Source of the DNA: Candidatus Sumerlaeia bacterium
GTDB lineage: Bacteria > Sumerlaeota > Sumerlaeia > SLMS01 > JAHLLQ01
NCBI GenBank assembly: GCA_019634695.1
Contig: JAHCAW010000008.1
Location: 46,225 to 110,224, forward strand
Direction: 5' to 3'
DNA: 64,000 nt
Made by a program: the position numbers and the translations under genes
Shown: positions 1 through 8,454 of the stretch, one piece after another
Position numbering within the stretch: position 1 is the stretch's first letter
How the letters are laid out: every line of letters begins with the position of its first letter
Notes under the pieces: model-generated
What the model saw: only the letters and a program-made list of their open reading frames with translations
What the model was told of the DNA's origin: nothing
Database searches by the model: none

Positions 1-1
1 G

Positions 2-3000
2 AATCGCTATCCCGTCGATCCGGGCGATCCGTTCGGATCGTACCTGGTTGCGACGACGCAGTCGCAGACGTACGCCGCGCCGCTCGCGATCGTCGACCGC
101 ACGAGCGAGCCCGACCGGCTGACCGGGCGCTCGACGACGATCGACCGCTCGCCGGATCACTACACCCCTGTCGCGCCGGTCTTCAAGGGCTCCGCCGTGC
201 GTGCGCGCGCCGTGCGCGAGGGCTACCTGCCCAGCGACATCGTGACCCGCACCTTCTTCGTCGCCCCGGGCGACGGCCCGCGGTTCGACGTGCCGGTCGT
301 CTCCCTCGTCGTCCCCGAAGACGCGTTCTACGACTACACGTCCGGCATCCACGTCGCCGGCATCGACTACGACACCTGGCGCCAGCAGCACCCCACGGCG
401 ACGCCGCAGATATGGAATCGGCCGGCGAACTTCCATCGTCGCGGCCCCGAGTGGGAAGTGCCCGCGCACGTCGAGTTCTACGAGACCCCCACGGCGCCGG
501 TCCTCGCGCAGGCGGCCGGTATCCGCATTCACGGAGGAGGCATACGGGCCGCACCGCGCAAGTCCCTTCGCCTCTACGCCCGATCGGCATTCAGCGACAG
601 TTCATTCGCCCACTCCCTCTTTCCGGATCTGCCGTACACGTCGTATCGGCGGCTGCTGCTTCGCAACGGTGGCAACGACTGGGGCGACGGGTTGATTCGC
701 GACGCCTTCGTGCAGGTGGCAGTCGAGCACTTGCGCTTCGACACGCAGTCGCATCGCCCCGCGGTCGTCTTCCTCAACGGCGAGTATTGGGGGTTGTACA
801 ACCTGCGCGAACGCTTCGACGAAAACTACCTTGCCCGCGTGCACGGCGTGGATCCGGGCAATGTCGACATGTTCGGCAACAAGGCCGAAGAGGTCGCCGG
901 CGACCTGGTCTTCTTCAACACACTGGCCGCCGAGATCGCCACACATGGAATCGTCGACGAGGCGCGCTTCGCCGCGGCCGCCCAGCGCATCGACTTCGGC
1001 AGCCTGATGGACTACTCCATCGCGCAGATTCACTTCGCCAACACCGACACGCAGGACCTGATCTGGCGCGAGCGCAATACGCCGGGCAACATGCCCGACG
1101 GCCCGCGCGACGGAAGGCTGCGCTGGATGCTCTACGACATGGACTTCGGTGCCGGCTATCCGTGGGGGGCGCCGTCAAGTCACGACACGCTCGCATGGGC
1201 TCTCGATCCGAGCCAGGATCCCGCCACCTGGTTTCTGCTCCGACATGCCGTCGCCAACGCGCGTTTCCGCGACGAGTTCATCCACCGATTCGCGGACCTG
1301 CTCAACACGATGCTCTCGCCGGTCCGCCTCGAGGCCATCTGCAACGGCCTCGCCGACGAGATCGCCGCGGCGATGCCCGAGCACATCGACCGCTGGCGCT
1401 CGCCCGCCAACCTCGATGCCTGGCGCGCCAACGTCGCCACCGCCACCAACTTCGCGCACCAACGCCCCTCATTCGTGCGCCAACACCTGATCCATCAATT
1501 CAACCTCGGCAACGAGCGCACGCTGACGCTGGATGTCTCGAATCCCGGGCACGGCCATGTGCGCATCAATACGATGGACCTGTTGCCCACCACGCCCGGC
1601 GTGGCGACGAATCCCTATCCATGGTCCGGCGTCTACTTCGCCAACCTGCCGGTCGTCCTCGAAGCGATCCCCGCGCCCGGCTATCGCTTCTCGCACTGGA
1701 CCGGACTCGGGACGGGCGATGCCGCATCGGAGTCGGTCAGCGTCTCGCTGCTCGACGCGAATCGGTCGCTCGTTGCCCACTTTGCGCCGGAGCCGACGCG
1801 GACGCTGCTGCACTACTGGAACTTCAACAATGCAACCGCGCTGCTCGTTCCTTCGCACACGCTCGGCGGCGGGGAGTTGACGATCGCGTTGGGCGGGTCC
1901 ACGGCCGTGCTGGCCGGGGACGGTCAGGGGTTCGCTGCCACCAACGCCGTCGGCGACGATCCGGCCGGCACGCATCTGCGCGTCAACAATCCCATCGGCG
2001 CCACGGTGCGGTTCAATCTTCCGACTACTGGCTATCGCGACGCGGAGATGCGGTGGGAGACCCGTCGCTCCGGCCAGGGAGCCGGCACCCAGATCGTTGA
2101 ATTCTCCACCAACGGCAGCTCCTTCGTCGAGCACAGCCGCTATGCCGTCGAGGATTCGGACCCGGTCGTTCGCTCGTTCGCCTTCGCGTCCCATGCCGCG
2201 ACGGACGACAATCCGAACTTCGCCGTCCGCGTGCGCTTCGAGCAGGGCGACGGCAGCACCACCGGCAACAATCGGTTCGACAACGTCACCTTGACGGCAT
2301 TTCCATTGGCCACCACCAACACGCCGCCGGTGGTTACGGCACCGCCGGCGCTCCAGCAACTGATCGAGGGCGCCCCACCCGTTCAGCTCGACCTCGCCAC
2401 AATCTTCGCGGACGAGGATCCGCTTGTCTTCACCGCCACCAGCAGCAACCCCGCAGTCGTCGCGCTGTCGATCACCGGATCGCTTGTCACGATCACTCCG
2501 CTGCAACGGGGCGACGCTCGCGTCGAGTTCACGGCCAGCGACGCGCTCAACCCGACCGTCGCGACGACGGTGCGCTATCTCGTTCATCCGCAGGCGCATC
2601 GCCTGCTCGACGGCGCCTTCGCCTTCGGCGCGTGGGACGCGCTCACGCCGGAACGCACGTATCCGGCGCACATGCTCTTCCTCCAAACCGACGTCAGCGA
2701 TCCCACCCTGGCCGCGCCGCTGCTCTTCCCGTACTTCATCCCGCACGACGACTATCACCCCGACGACCAAGCCCAAGTCGGCTTCCCGTATGCGACAGCC
2801 TCGCGCACGCGCCTGAACGGCCTTGGCGCGGACGGCGTCGCGTTCATCAACACGGGTCGGGGACGCGACCTGGGGGGCGCGCTGGTGGCGCTCGACACGC
2901 GCGGCGTGGTGGCCGCGGAGGTCTCCTGGCTTGCGGCGACAGTGCTGCGCAACACGCGCCTCTACGCGATTCGACTGCAATACCGCATCGGTCCGGAAGG

Positions 3001-3235
3001 GGAGTTCGCGGACGTGTTGTCCGACGGCGAACCGGTCGAGTATCTTGCCGCGACGGACGGCGACGTGCGCGCGATGTCGCCCGTGGCGTTGCCGGCGGAA
3101 ATGCTTGGCCACGAGTACGTGCAGTTGCTCTGGCGCTATCACTTCGTTTCGGGCGCGAGCGGCGCGCGGTCGCAGTTGCGCCTCGACGACCTCACGGTCC
3201 GGGTGCGTCCGGGTTCGCATTGGCTGGTGCGCTGA
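2..3235 (+). CDS. CotH-kinase-family secreted protein, 5' end cut by the window
   Basis: The reading frame is open from base 2, so the true start lies outside the window; about 1,077 residues are visible. The first ~80 residues look like the end of a chitobiase-type/FN3-like beta domain (VFKGSAVRARA, then TRTFFV), which often precedes CotH domains. The CotH-like kinase fold follows, with KSLRLYAR near residue 187, LRNGGNDWGDGLIRDAF, LNGEYWGLYNLRERFDENY and the DxD-type motif YDMDFGAG near residue 380. After it come an InlB/Listeria-type repeat (GYRFSHWTGLG, LVAHF), a beta-sandwich starting at LLHYWNFNN, and an Ig/cadherin-like segment (NTPPVVTAPPALQQL). CotH proteins of spores are protein kinases; in bacteria of this type they are usually exported and of unknown target. 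The CotH assignment is strong; the substrate and the kinase activity here are inference. Confidence 0.85.
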   Translation, partial: NRYPVDPGDPFGSYLVATTQSQTYAAPLAIVDRTSEPDRLTGRSTTIDRSPDHYTPVAPVFKGSAVRARAVREGYLPSDIVTRTFFVAPGDGPRFDVPVVSLVVPEDAFYDYTSGIHVAGIDYDTWRQQHPTATPQIWNRPANFHRRGPEWEVPAHVEFYETPTAPVLAQAAGIRIHGGGIRAAPRKSLRLYARSAFSDSSFAHSLFPDLPYTSYRRLLLRNGGNDWGDGLIRDAFVQVAVEHLRFDTQSHRPAVVFLNGEYWGLYNLRERFDENYLARVHGVDPGNVDMFGNKAEEVAGDLVFFNTLAAEIATHGIVDEARFAAAAQRIDFGSLMDYSIAQIHFANTDTQDLIWRERNTPGNMPDGPRDGRLRWMLYDMDFGAGYPWGAPSSHDTLAWALDPSQDPATWFLLRHAVANARFRDEFIHRFADLLNTMLSPVRLEAICNGLADEIAAAMPEHIDRWRSPANLDAWRANVATATNFAHQRPSFVRQHLIHQFNLGNERTLTLDVSNPGHGHVRINTMDLLPTTPGVATNPYPWSGVYFANLPVVLEAIPAPGYRFSHWTGLGTGDAASESVSVSLLDANRSLVAHFAPEPTRTLLHYWNFNNATALLVPSHTLGGGELTIALGGSTAVLAGDGQGFAATNAVGDDPAGTHLRVNNPIGATVRFNLPTTGYRDAEMRWETRRSGQGAGTQIVEFSTNGSSFVEHSRYAVEDSDPVVRSFAFASHAATDDNPNFAVRVRFEQGDGSTTGNNRFDNVTLTAFPLATTNTPPVVTAPPALQQLIEGAPPVQLDLATIFADEDPLVFTATSSNPAVVALSITGSLVTITPLQRGDARVEFTASDALNPTVATTVRYLVHPQAHRLLDGAFAFGAWDALTPERTYPAHMLFLQTDVSDPTLAAPLLFPYFIPHDDYHPDDQAQVGFPYATASRTRLNGLGADGVAFINTGRGRDLGGALVALDTRGVVAAEVSWLAATVLRNTRLYAIRLQYRIGPEGEFADVLSDGEPVEYLAATDGDVRAMSPVALPAEMLGHEYVQLLWRYHFVSGASGARSQLRLDDLTVRVRPGSHWLVR

Positions 3236-3238
3236 CGA

Positions 3239-4519
3239 TCAACCGACGAGCGTGGCCTTCACGCGGTGCGCCGTCTTGAGCACCGCGTTGCGCGCCTGCG
3301 CCTCGAGGCGCTCGGCCGTCGACACGCGACGGTCCATCGCCTCGGCGACTTCACGGTAGAAGCCGTCGTGGCAAAGACCCCACGAGAAGGGGCAGACGTT
3401 CTCCGCCAGGCACATGGGCTCGAGGTACTGCTGAACCTTGCGGCTGTGTTCGGCGCGGCCCTTGAGCAGCATCATCCAGCGGAACTCCGCGCGGAAGCGC
3501 TCGTATTCCGGCCCGTGCCAGACGTCGCGCATCGAGCGCTCGTGCAGATTCCCCATCGCCTTGTTCGGCAATCCGACGAAGTTGCAGCACGGATAGACGA
3601 TGCCGGTGGCAGCGATCGTCGCGTTGTACCAACCCATCAGGCAGTAGCGCACGCGATCCTTCGGCGGATCGCTCTCCTCGGGCCGCGCGAAGCGCCCCGG
3701 CATCAGGCGCCCGACCGTCTCCATCGCGAACGCCTGCAAGTCTCCTTCCGCGTCCAGCCAGAAGTTCAGGCGCGGGTCGCCCGTCGCACAGTCGGCGGCG
3801 ATGATCTCGCCGAGCAACGTGCGCGCCTCGTCGCACTCGGTCGCGGTCATCTTCTGCTCGGCGGGCAGGCCGAGGATGTTGTTGATCATGATCGAATCGG
3901 CGTCGAGCTCGCGACCGAGTCGGTACATCTCGTGGGCCAGCCGGTAGTTGCCCTTGTGGAACATCAGCTTGAGTTCGATCTTCGGTCGGCGCCCGGCCGG
4001 CGCCGCGTCGCGGGCTTCGCGCATGGCGACGACGCCCTCGATCACCTTCTCGAAGACGCGCGGCCCGGTGCGCATCGTGGCGGCATAGCGCTCCGCATCG
4101 GGCTCGTTCAGGCTGATCGAGATGATGTCGAGTCCGGCCTCGACGAGTGGCCGCGCCAGGCGCGCGAGCGGCGCGGCGTTCGTCGTCACGTCGGTGATGC
4201 GGATGCCGAGCTCGAGGCACAGGTCGACGAGTTCGCGGATCTTCGGATAGACGAGGCTCTCGCCGCCGCCCGACAGGCGCAGGTTGCGCAGGTTGGTCGC
4301 CGCGCCCTCGCGCAGCAGCGGCGCGATCATGTCGTCGAAGGGCAGCGTCTCGTCGGCCCGGAATGGCTTCGACGAGCAGAAGAAGCAGTCCACGTTGCAT
4401 TTGTTCGTGGGCTGGATCTCGACGGTCCAGGGGCTGGGGTCCGCGCGGTTGGCCACGATGGCATCGAGCACGCGGGCGTGCTCGTCGGCGGTGAGTTGGT
4501 CCCAACCAAGAACGCCCAT
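3239..4519 (-). CDS. radical SAM/SPASM domain protein
   Basis: A 426-residue radical SAM enzyme. The CxxxCxxC [4Fe-4S]/SAM motif is C41, C45, C48 (CNVDCFFC), followed by LRLSGGGESL, the usual SAM-contact glycine region. The C-terminal third holds a SPASM-type cysteine set (RYCLMGW, YPCCNF, CLAENVC, GLCHDG) for auxiliary iron-sulfur clusters, with the family phrase MGNLHERSMRDVWHGPEY. SPASM enzymes modify peptides or small molecules; no precursor peptide is visible nearby, so the substrate is unknown. The start is the ATG at 4519, with a GGAGG about 13 bases upstream; the frame stays open far upstream but that part has no coding character. It is divergent from tyrA across 132 bases and ends 3 bases from the convergent CotH gene. 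Confidence 0.88.
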   Translation of the reverse strand: MGVLGWDQLTADEHARVLDAIVANRADPSPWTVEIQPTNKCNVDCFFCSSKPFRADETLPFDDMIAPLLREGAATNLRNLRLSGGGESLVYPKIRELVDLCLELGIRITDVTTNAAPLARLARPLVEAGLDIISISLNEPDAERYAATMRTGPRVFEKVIEGVVAMREARDAAPAGRRPKIELKLMFHKGNYRLAHEMYRLGRELDADSIMINNILGLPAEQKMTATECDEARTLLGEIIAADCATGDPRLNFWLDAEGDLQAFAMETVGRLMPGRFARPEESDPPKDRVRYCLMGWYNATIAATGIVYPCCNFVGLPNKAMGNLHERSMRDVWHGPEYERFRAEFRWMMLLKGRAEHSRKVQQYLEPMCLAENVCPFSWGLCHDGFYREVAEAMDRRVSTAERLEAQARNAVLKTAHRVKATLVG

Positions 4520-4651
4520 CGTTGCGCGGGTGCCTCCGGGGGGACGAAACGGGACGGGCCCGTGTTCCGTCAAGCCAAGCGTCGCCGGCGCGCATCCCGC
4601 CTTGCGTTTCGGCGGCAGACCCGGTGAAGTGCCGCGCCGGGAGACGAGACC

Positions 4652-5569
4652 ATGACGACCCAAGCGACGTCGGACGCGGGATTCGCGACGGTGGACACCC
4701 TTGTCGTGGTGGGACTGGGATTGATTGGCGGCGCCGTGGCGCGCGCGGCGCGCGGACGGGGTCTTGTCCGGCGCATCGTGGCCGTCGGCCGGCGCGCCGC
4801 CGACATGGACGCTGCCGTTGCCGCCGGAGTCGTCGACGAGTGGACGGCGGACCTGTCTGCCGCGGCCGCGCGGGGCGACGTTGTCGTGCTCGCCCGCCCG
4901 GTCGAGATCATCGTCGAGGACGCGCGCGTCGCCCTTCGCCATGCGCCGGTGCACGCGCTCGTGACGGACGCGGGCAGCACCAAGGGCGCCATCGTAAGCG
5001 CGGCCGAGGCAGCCCAACAACCCGGCGGTGCGCGCTTCGTCGGCAGCCACCCGATGGCCGGCTCCGACAAGACCGGTTGGCGCGCCAGTCCGCCGGACCT
5101 TTTCCGCGGAGCGACGACGATCGTCACGCCCACAGACAACACCGACCCCGCGAGCACTGCACGCGCCGCGGCCTTCTGGCGCGCGCTTGGCTCGCGCATC
5201 GTTCTGTGCACGCCCCAGCGCCACGACGACCTGATCGGCCTCGTCAGCCATCTGCCCCACATGGTCGCTGCCGGTCTCGCCGAAGAACTCGCCGAACACC
5301 GCGCCGATGTGGAGCTGCTGCGCCTGCTTGCCGGTCCCGGCCTCCGCGACACCACTCGCGTCGCCGCCGGCGATCCCGACCTCTGGTGCCAGATCTGCCA
5401 TCAGAATCCCGACGGCATCGCCGACCGGCTCGATCGCACCGGCGAGCGCCTGCGCCAACTCGCCGACCTCATCCGTCGGCGCGACGAGTCCACCCTGCGC
5501 GCACGTCTCGAAGCCGCCCGCTCCATGCGCCAGGCGCTCGATCCCAACGGCGATCAGAACTGGAAGTAG
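4652..5569 (+). CDS. tyrA: prephenate dehydrogenase (TyrA family)
   Basis: A 305-residue NAD(P)-dependent dehydrogenase that would oxidatively decarboxylate prephenate to 4-hydroxyphenylpyruvate in tyrosine synthesis, in the cytoplasm. The Rossmann glycine motif is GLGLIGG (residues 21-27). The family signature GSHPMAGSDKTGW and the downstream SHLPHMVA carry the conserved histidines. The C-terminal helical half has the usual GPGLRDTTRVA. The length fits a monofunctional TyrA with no chorismate mutase or ACT domain, which may mean weak feedback control. The start has GGGAG about 10 bases upstream. Its last 16 bases overlap the 3' end of the convergent MBOAT gene. Arogenate dehydrogenase activity cannot be excluded. 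Confidence 0.9.
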   Translation: MTTQATSDAGFATVDTLVVVGLGLIGGAVARAARGRGLVRRIVAVGRRAADMDAAVAAGVVDEWTADLSAAAARGDVVVLARPVEIIVEDARVALRHAPVHALVTDAGSTKGAIVSAAEAAQQPGGARFVGSHPMAGSDKTGWRASPPDLFRGATTIVTPTDNTDPASTARAAAFWRALGSRIVLCTPQRHDDLIGLVSHLPHMVAAGLAEELAEHRADVELLRLLAGPGLRDTTRVAAGDPDLWCQICHQNPDGIADRLDRTGERLRQLADLIRRRDESTLRARLEAARSMRQALDPNGDQNWK

Positions 5570-7062
5570 ATGAACTCGCTGCGCTTCACCAGCGACAGCA
5601 CGGCCACGATCCCGATCACCGCCGTGGCTACCGCCCACGCCACCGACGGACGCCACTGCACGGCGCGCCACAGCCGCCGCAAGCGCACCGGCACCGGCAG
5701 GCGACCGACCAGCCGCGCGCCCAGCGCCGGACGATAGCGCTCGAGCCATTGCTGCGTGTTCGGCGCCAACCAGCACAACAGGAGCAGCGGCACGACCCAC
5801 TCGAGCGCGTCGTCGAGTTCGAACTCCGTCACGCGGGCCGCCCCCTCGCCGAGCCCGGCCACTGCACGCAACACCAGCAGCGCCGTCTCCGTGTCCGCCG
5901 CGCGGAAGAACACCCACGCCAGCATCACCACGAGGAACGTGACCGCGCGCCCCGCAACGCGACCCGCGGGGGTGCTGCGTTCCACGTCCTGCCGGGCCAG
6001 GCGACGCAGGTGTCGCCATCCGTGATTGGCCACGAGATACAGGCCGTGCAGCGCGCCCCAGAGCACGAATGTCCAGCCCGCCCCGTGCCACAGGCCCCCG
6101 AGCACCATCGTCACCATCAGGTTCACATGCCGGCGCGCGACGCCGTGCCGATTCCCGCCGAGCGGGATGTACAGATAGTCCCGCAGGAAGCGCGAGAGCG
6201 TGACGTGCCAGCGCCGCCAGAAGTCGATGATGTTGACCGCCTTGTAGGGCGAATCGAAGTTGATGGGCAGGCGAATGCCGAACAGACGCGCCGCGCCGAT
6301 CGCCATGTCCGAGTAGCCCGAGAAGTCGAAGTAGAGCTGCAGCGTGTAGGCCACTGTGCCGATCCACGCCTCGGCGGTCGTCGGCGCCAGCCCCATCGCG
6401 GCCGAGTCGTAGACCGGCGAGGCAAACGTCGCCGCCGTGTCCGCGAACACAACCTTCTTGAACAGGCCGATGAACAGGATCGTCAGGCCGACCGCCACGT
6501 CGCTCGACGAAAGGCGGAACGTCGTGCGCCCCTCGAACTGCGGCATCATCTCGCGATGGTGCACGATCGGGCCCGCGATGAGCTGCGGGAAGAAGCAGAC
6601 GAAGAGACTGTAGTTGATGAGGTTGTATTCGCGCGCGAGCCCGCGGTGCGCATCCACCAGATACGCGACCTGCTGGAACGTGAAGAACGAGATGCCGAGC
6701 GGCAGGACGATATGCTCGAGCTGGATGCCGGATCCGGTCACCGCATTGAGTGTGTCCACGAAGAAGTTCGCGTACTTGTAGTAGCCCAGCAGCGCGAGAT
6801 TCACCGCCACGCCGAAGGCGAGCAGGCCGCGGCGGGGCGATGCCGGATCCGCGCCGAGAAACCGCCCCACCAACGCATTGAACGCGATCGAGAACCCGAT
6901 CAGACCGACGTACCGAAAGTCCCACCACCCATAGTAGAACAACGACGCCGCCGTGAGCCAGGCGAACGCGGCGCGTCGCCATCCACGCGACCCCAGCAGG
7001 AAGAAGCCCAGGACCGTGATGGGCAGAAAGACGAACAGGAACTCGTGCGAGTTGAAGAGCAT
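5554..7062 (-). CDS. MBOAT-family O-acyltransferase (AlgI/DltB-like)
   Basis: A 502-residue polytopic membrane protein of the MBOAT family, which moves acyl groups onto extracytoplasmic glycans or teichoic acids. The N-terminus has the AlgI-like phrase LFNSHEFLFVFLPI and SLFYYGWWDF. The core carries WRRWHVTLSRFLRDYLYIPL (around residue 283) and the conserved-histidine motif GGLWHGAGWTFVLWGALHG (histidine near residue 327). About ten hydrophobic segments are visible. It lies 8 bases after the stop of the AlgJ-like gene, so the two are almost certainly co-transcribed. No alginate or other exopolysaccharide genes lie nearby, so the glycan being acylated is unknown. Confidence 0.92.
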   Translation of the reverse strand: MLFNSHEFLFVFLPITVLGFFLLGSRGWRRAAFAWLTAASLFYYGWWDFRYVGLIGFSIAFNALVGRFLGADPASPRRGLLAFGVAVNLALLGYYKYANFFVDTLNAVTGSGIQLEHIVLPLGISFFTFQQVAYLVDAHRGLAREYNLINYSLFVCFFPQLIAGPIVHHREMMPQFEGRTTFRLSSSDVAVGLTILFIGLFKKVVFADTAATFASPVYDSAAMGLAPTTAEAWIGTVAYTLQLYFDFSGYSDMAIGAARLFGIRLPINFDSPYKAVNIIDFWRRWHVTLSRFLRDYLYIPLGGNRHGVARRHVNLMVTMVLGGLWHGAGWTFVLWGALHGLYLVANHGWRHLRRLARQDVERSTPAGRVAGRAVTFLVVMLAWVFFRAADTETALLVLRAVAGLGEGAARVTEFELDDALEWVVPLLLLCWLAPNTQQWLERYRPALGARLVGRLPVPVRLRRLWRAVQWRPSVAWAVATAVIGIVAVLSLVKRSEFIYFQF

Positions 7063-7070
7063 CGCGGTGG

Positions 7071-8363
7071 CTATTCATCCTCGGGCAGCGACCTGCCCAA
7101 TCGCATGAAGTTCCGACGCACCTCTTCGGTCTCGCGATAGAGCCGTTCGACCTCGGCGACCTCGAAGGCGAACTCGCGCGCGTAGACCTCGCGCGCGGCG
7201 CGGTCCGCTGCGAGGTGCTCCTCGACATTATCCGGCATCAGCAACACGCCGAAATCTGCCGGCACATGCGTAGGACGCGGATCGCTGAAGAGCACCTCGA
7301 GCACCAGATCGCCCGCTTCCACCGTATAGTGCGAGGACTCAAACCACCAGCGCATGATCGAACTGTCGCCCGCGGGCGGCACCGTCTCCGACGTCACGGA
7401 ATTGTAGGTGGCGAAGTCCCAAAGACGGACGGCGGATGCATCGGCGGAACGACGGGCATTCTCCTCGGCGACCACTGCCACGAGGTCGCGCTTCCACTGC
7501 TCGACGGCGTCGCCGATGCCCGTGACGCGCATGGCCTCAAGCTGGCGCGCATGCACGGGATCGATGACAAGCTCGAGACGAATGCCGCGCTCGAGCGCCA
7601 GGCGCACGACGCCGCGGAACTCCTCGAGGCGCTGGGGCGAGAACTCGAAGCCCGGATACGTGGCGGGGCTGACGAGATAGGAGTGCGCAAGCTTGCGGTC
7701 GAAGGCCTCGCGACGCGTGCGGCGTCCGGTTTCCTGCACGAGGCGAAGACCGTCGCGTCGAACGTCGGGAGGACGGTCGGGCTCCTCCATGTTGTCCTTC
7801 ACGACACGGCGGGCCTGCAGCAGTGCGGGCAGCGACAACAGGTTGCGCAGGTAGACGACGGGCAGCGGTCGGACGAAGGCGGAGTCCTCGAAGTCCTGCC
7901 GCACGGGTCGGCGCGTGCCAAACATCAGGATGTCGAGACCGAAGACGACGACGTCGAGGTCCTGGTGTCGCACGGCATGCTCAAAGACCGTCGCGAGTTC
8001 GGACATGTTCGTGCCGGGCAGACACGCGTTGTAGACGCGATGGTTTGCCAGCACGGGGTGATCCGGTCGCAGCCCGCGATGCGGTCGCGACGAGCCCAGA
8101 ATCAGACCGTCGAAGTCTCCCGACGCCAGATGCGTCGATCGGAACTGACGGATCGTGTCCTCGACGCTCTTCTTGCGGATGTTGAGGCCGCGCCTCTCCG
8201 GCGAGGCGAACACATAGTGCGGATCGACGACATAGTTCACGGCGGCGACGACGGCGAACGCGACCGCCATAAGAGCCGCCACGAGGGCAACGAATCGGCG
8301 GGGTGGCAGGCGACGGCCGGCCAGCGGGGTGAGCTTGTGCGTTGACGGGGGCCGTGTGCCCAT
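7071..8363 (-). CDS. AlgJ/DltD-like membrane-anchored acetylation protein
   Basis: A 430-residue protein with one N-terminal membrane segment (about residues 23-45) and an outer SGNH-hydrolase-like domain. The candidate nucleophile block is LILGSSR (S91/S92), and the C-terminal SSHYTVEAGDLVLE could supply the catalytic histidine. Proteins of this kind (AlgJ, AlgX, DltD, PatB types) work with an MBOAT partner to O-acetylate glycans; the MBOAT gene follows directly. I chose the ATG at 8363; the frame is open further upstream only from a TTG at 8429 with no ribosome-binding site. The exact subfamily is uncertain because sequence conservation in this group is low. Confidence 0.72.
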   Translation of the reverse strand: MGTRPPSTHKLTPLAGRRLPPRRFVALVAALMAVAFAVVAAVNYVVDPHYVFASPERRGLNIRKKSVEDTIRQFRSTHLASGDFDGLILGSSRPHRGLRPDHPVLANHRVYNACLPGTNMSELATVFEHAVRHQDLDVVVFGLDILMFGTRRPVRQDFEDSAFVRPLPVVYLRNLLSLPALLQARRVVKDNMEEPDRPPDVRRDGLRLVQETGRRTRREAFDRKLAHSYLVSPATYPGFEFSPQRLEEFRGVVRLALERGIRLELVIDPVHARQLEAMRVTGIGDAVEQWKRDLVAVVAEENARRSADASAVRLWDFATYNSVTSETVPPAGDSSIMRWWFESSHYTVEAGDLVLEVLFSDPRPTHVPADFGVLLMPDNVEEHLAADRAAREVYAREFAFEVAEVERLYRETEEVRRNFMRLGRSLPEDE

Positions 8364-8454
8364 CGCTTCCCGGGCGATCAAGGTGCCATTGGATCGCTTC
8401 CGATGGCACGCCCCCGTCCGGCGGCGCAAGGGGTTCGCTGGGCGGGCTCGCGGG

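Noticed and set aside
4522..7140. A long plus-strand open frame across tyrA and the MBOAT gene
   Set aside because: Arginine-rich shadow; the real genes there have clear motifs in other frames.
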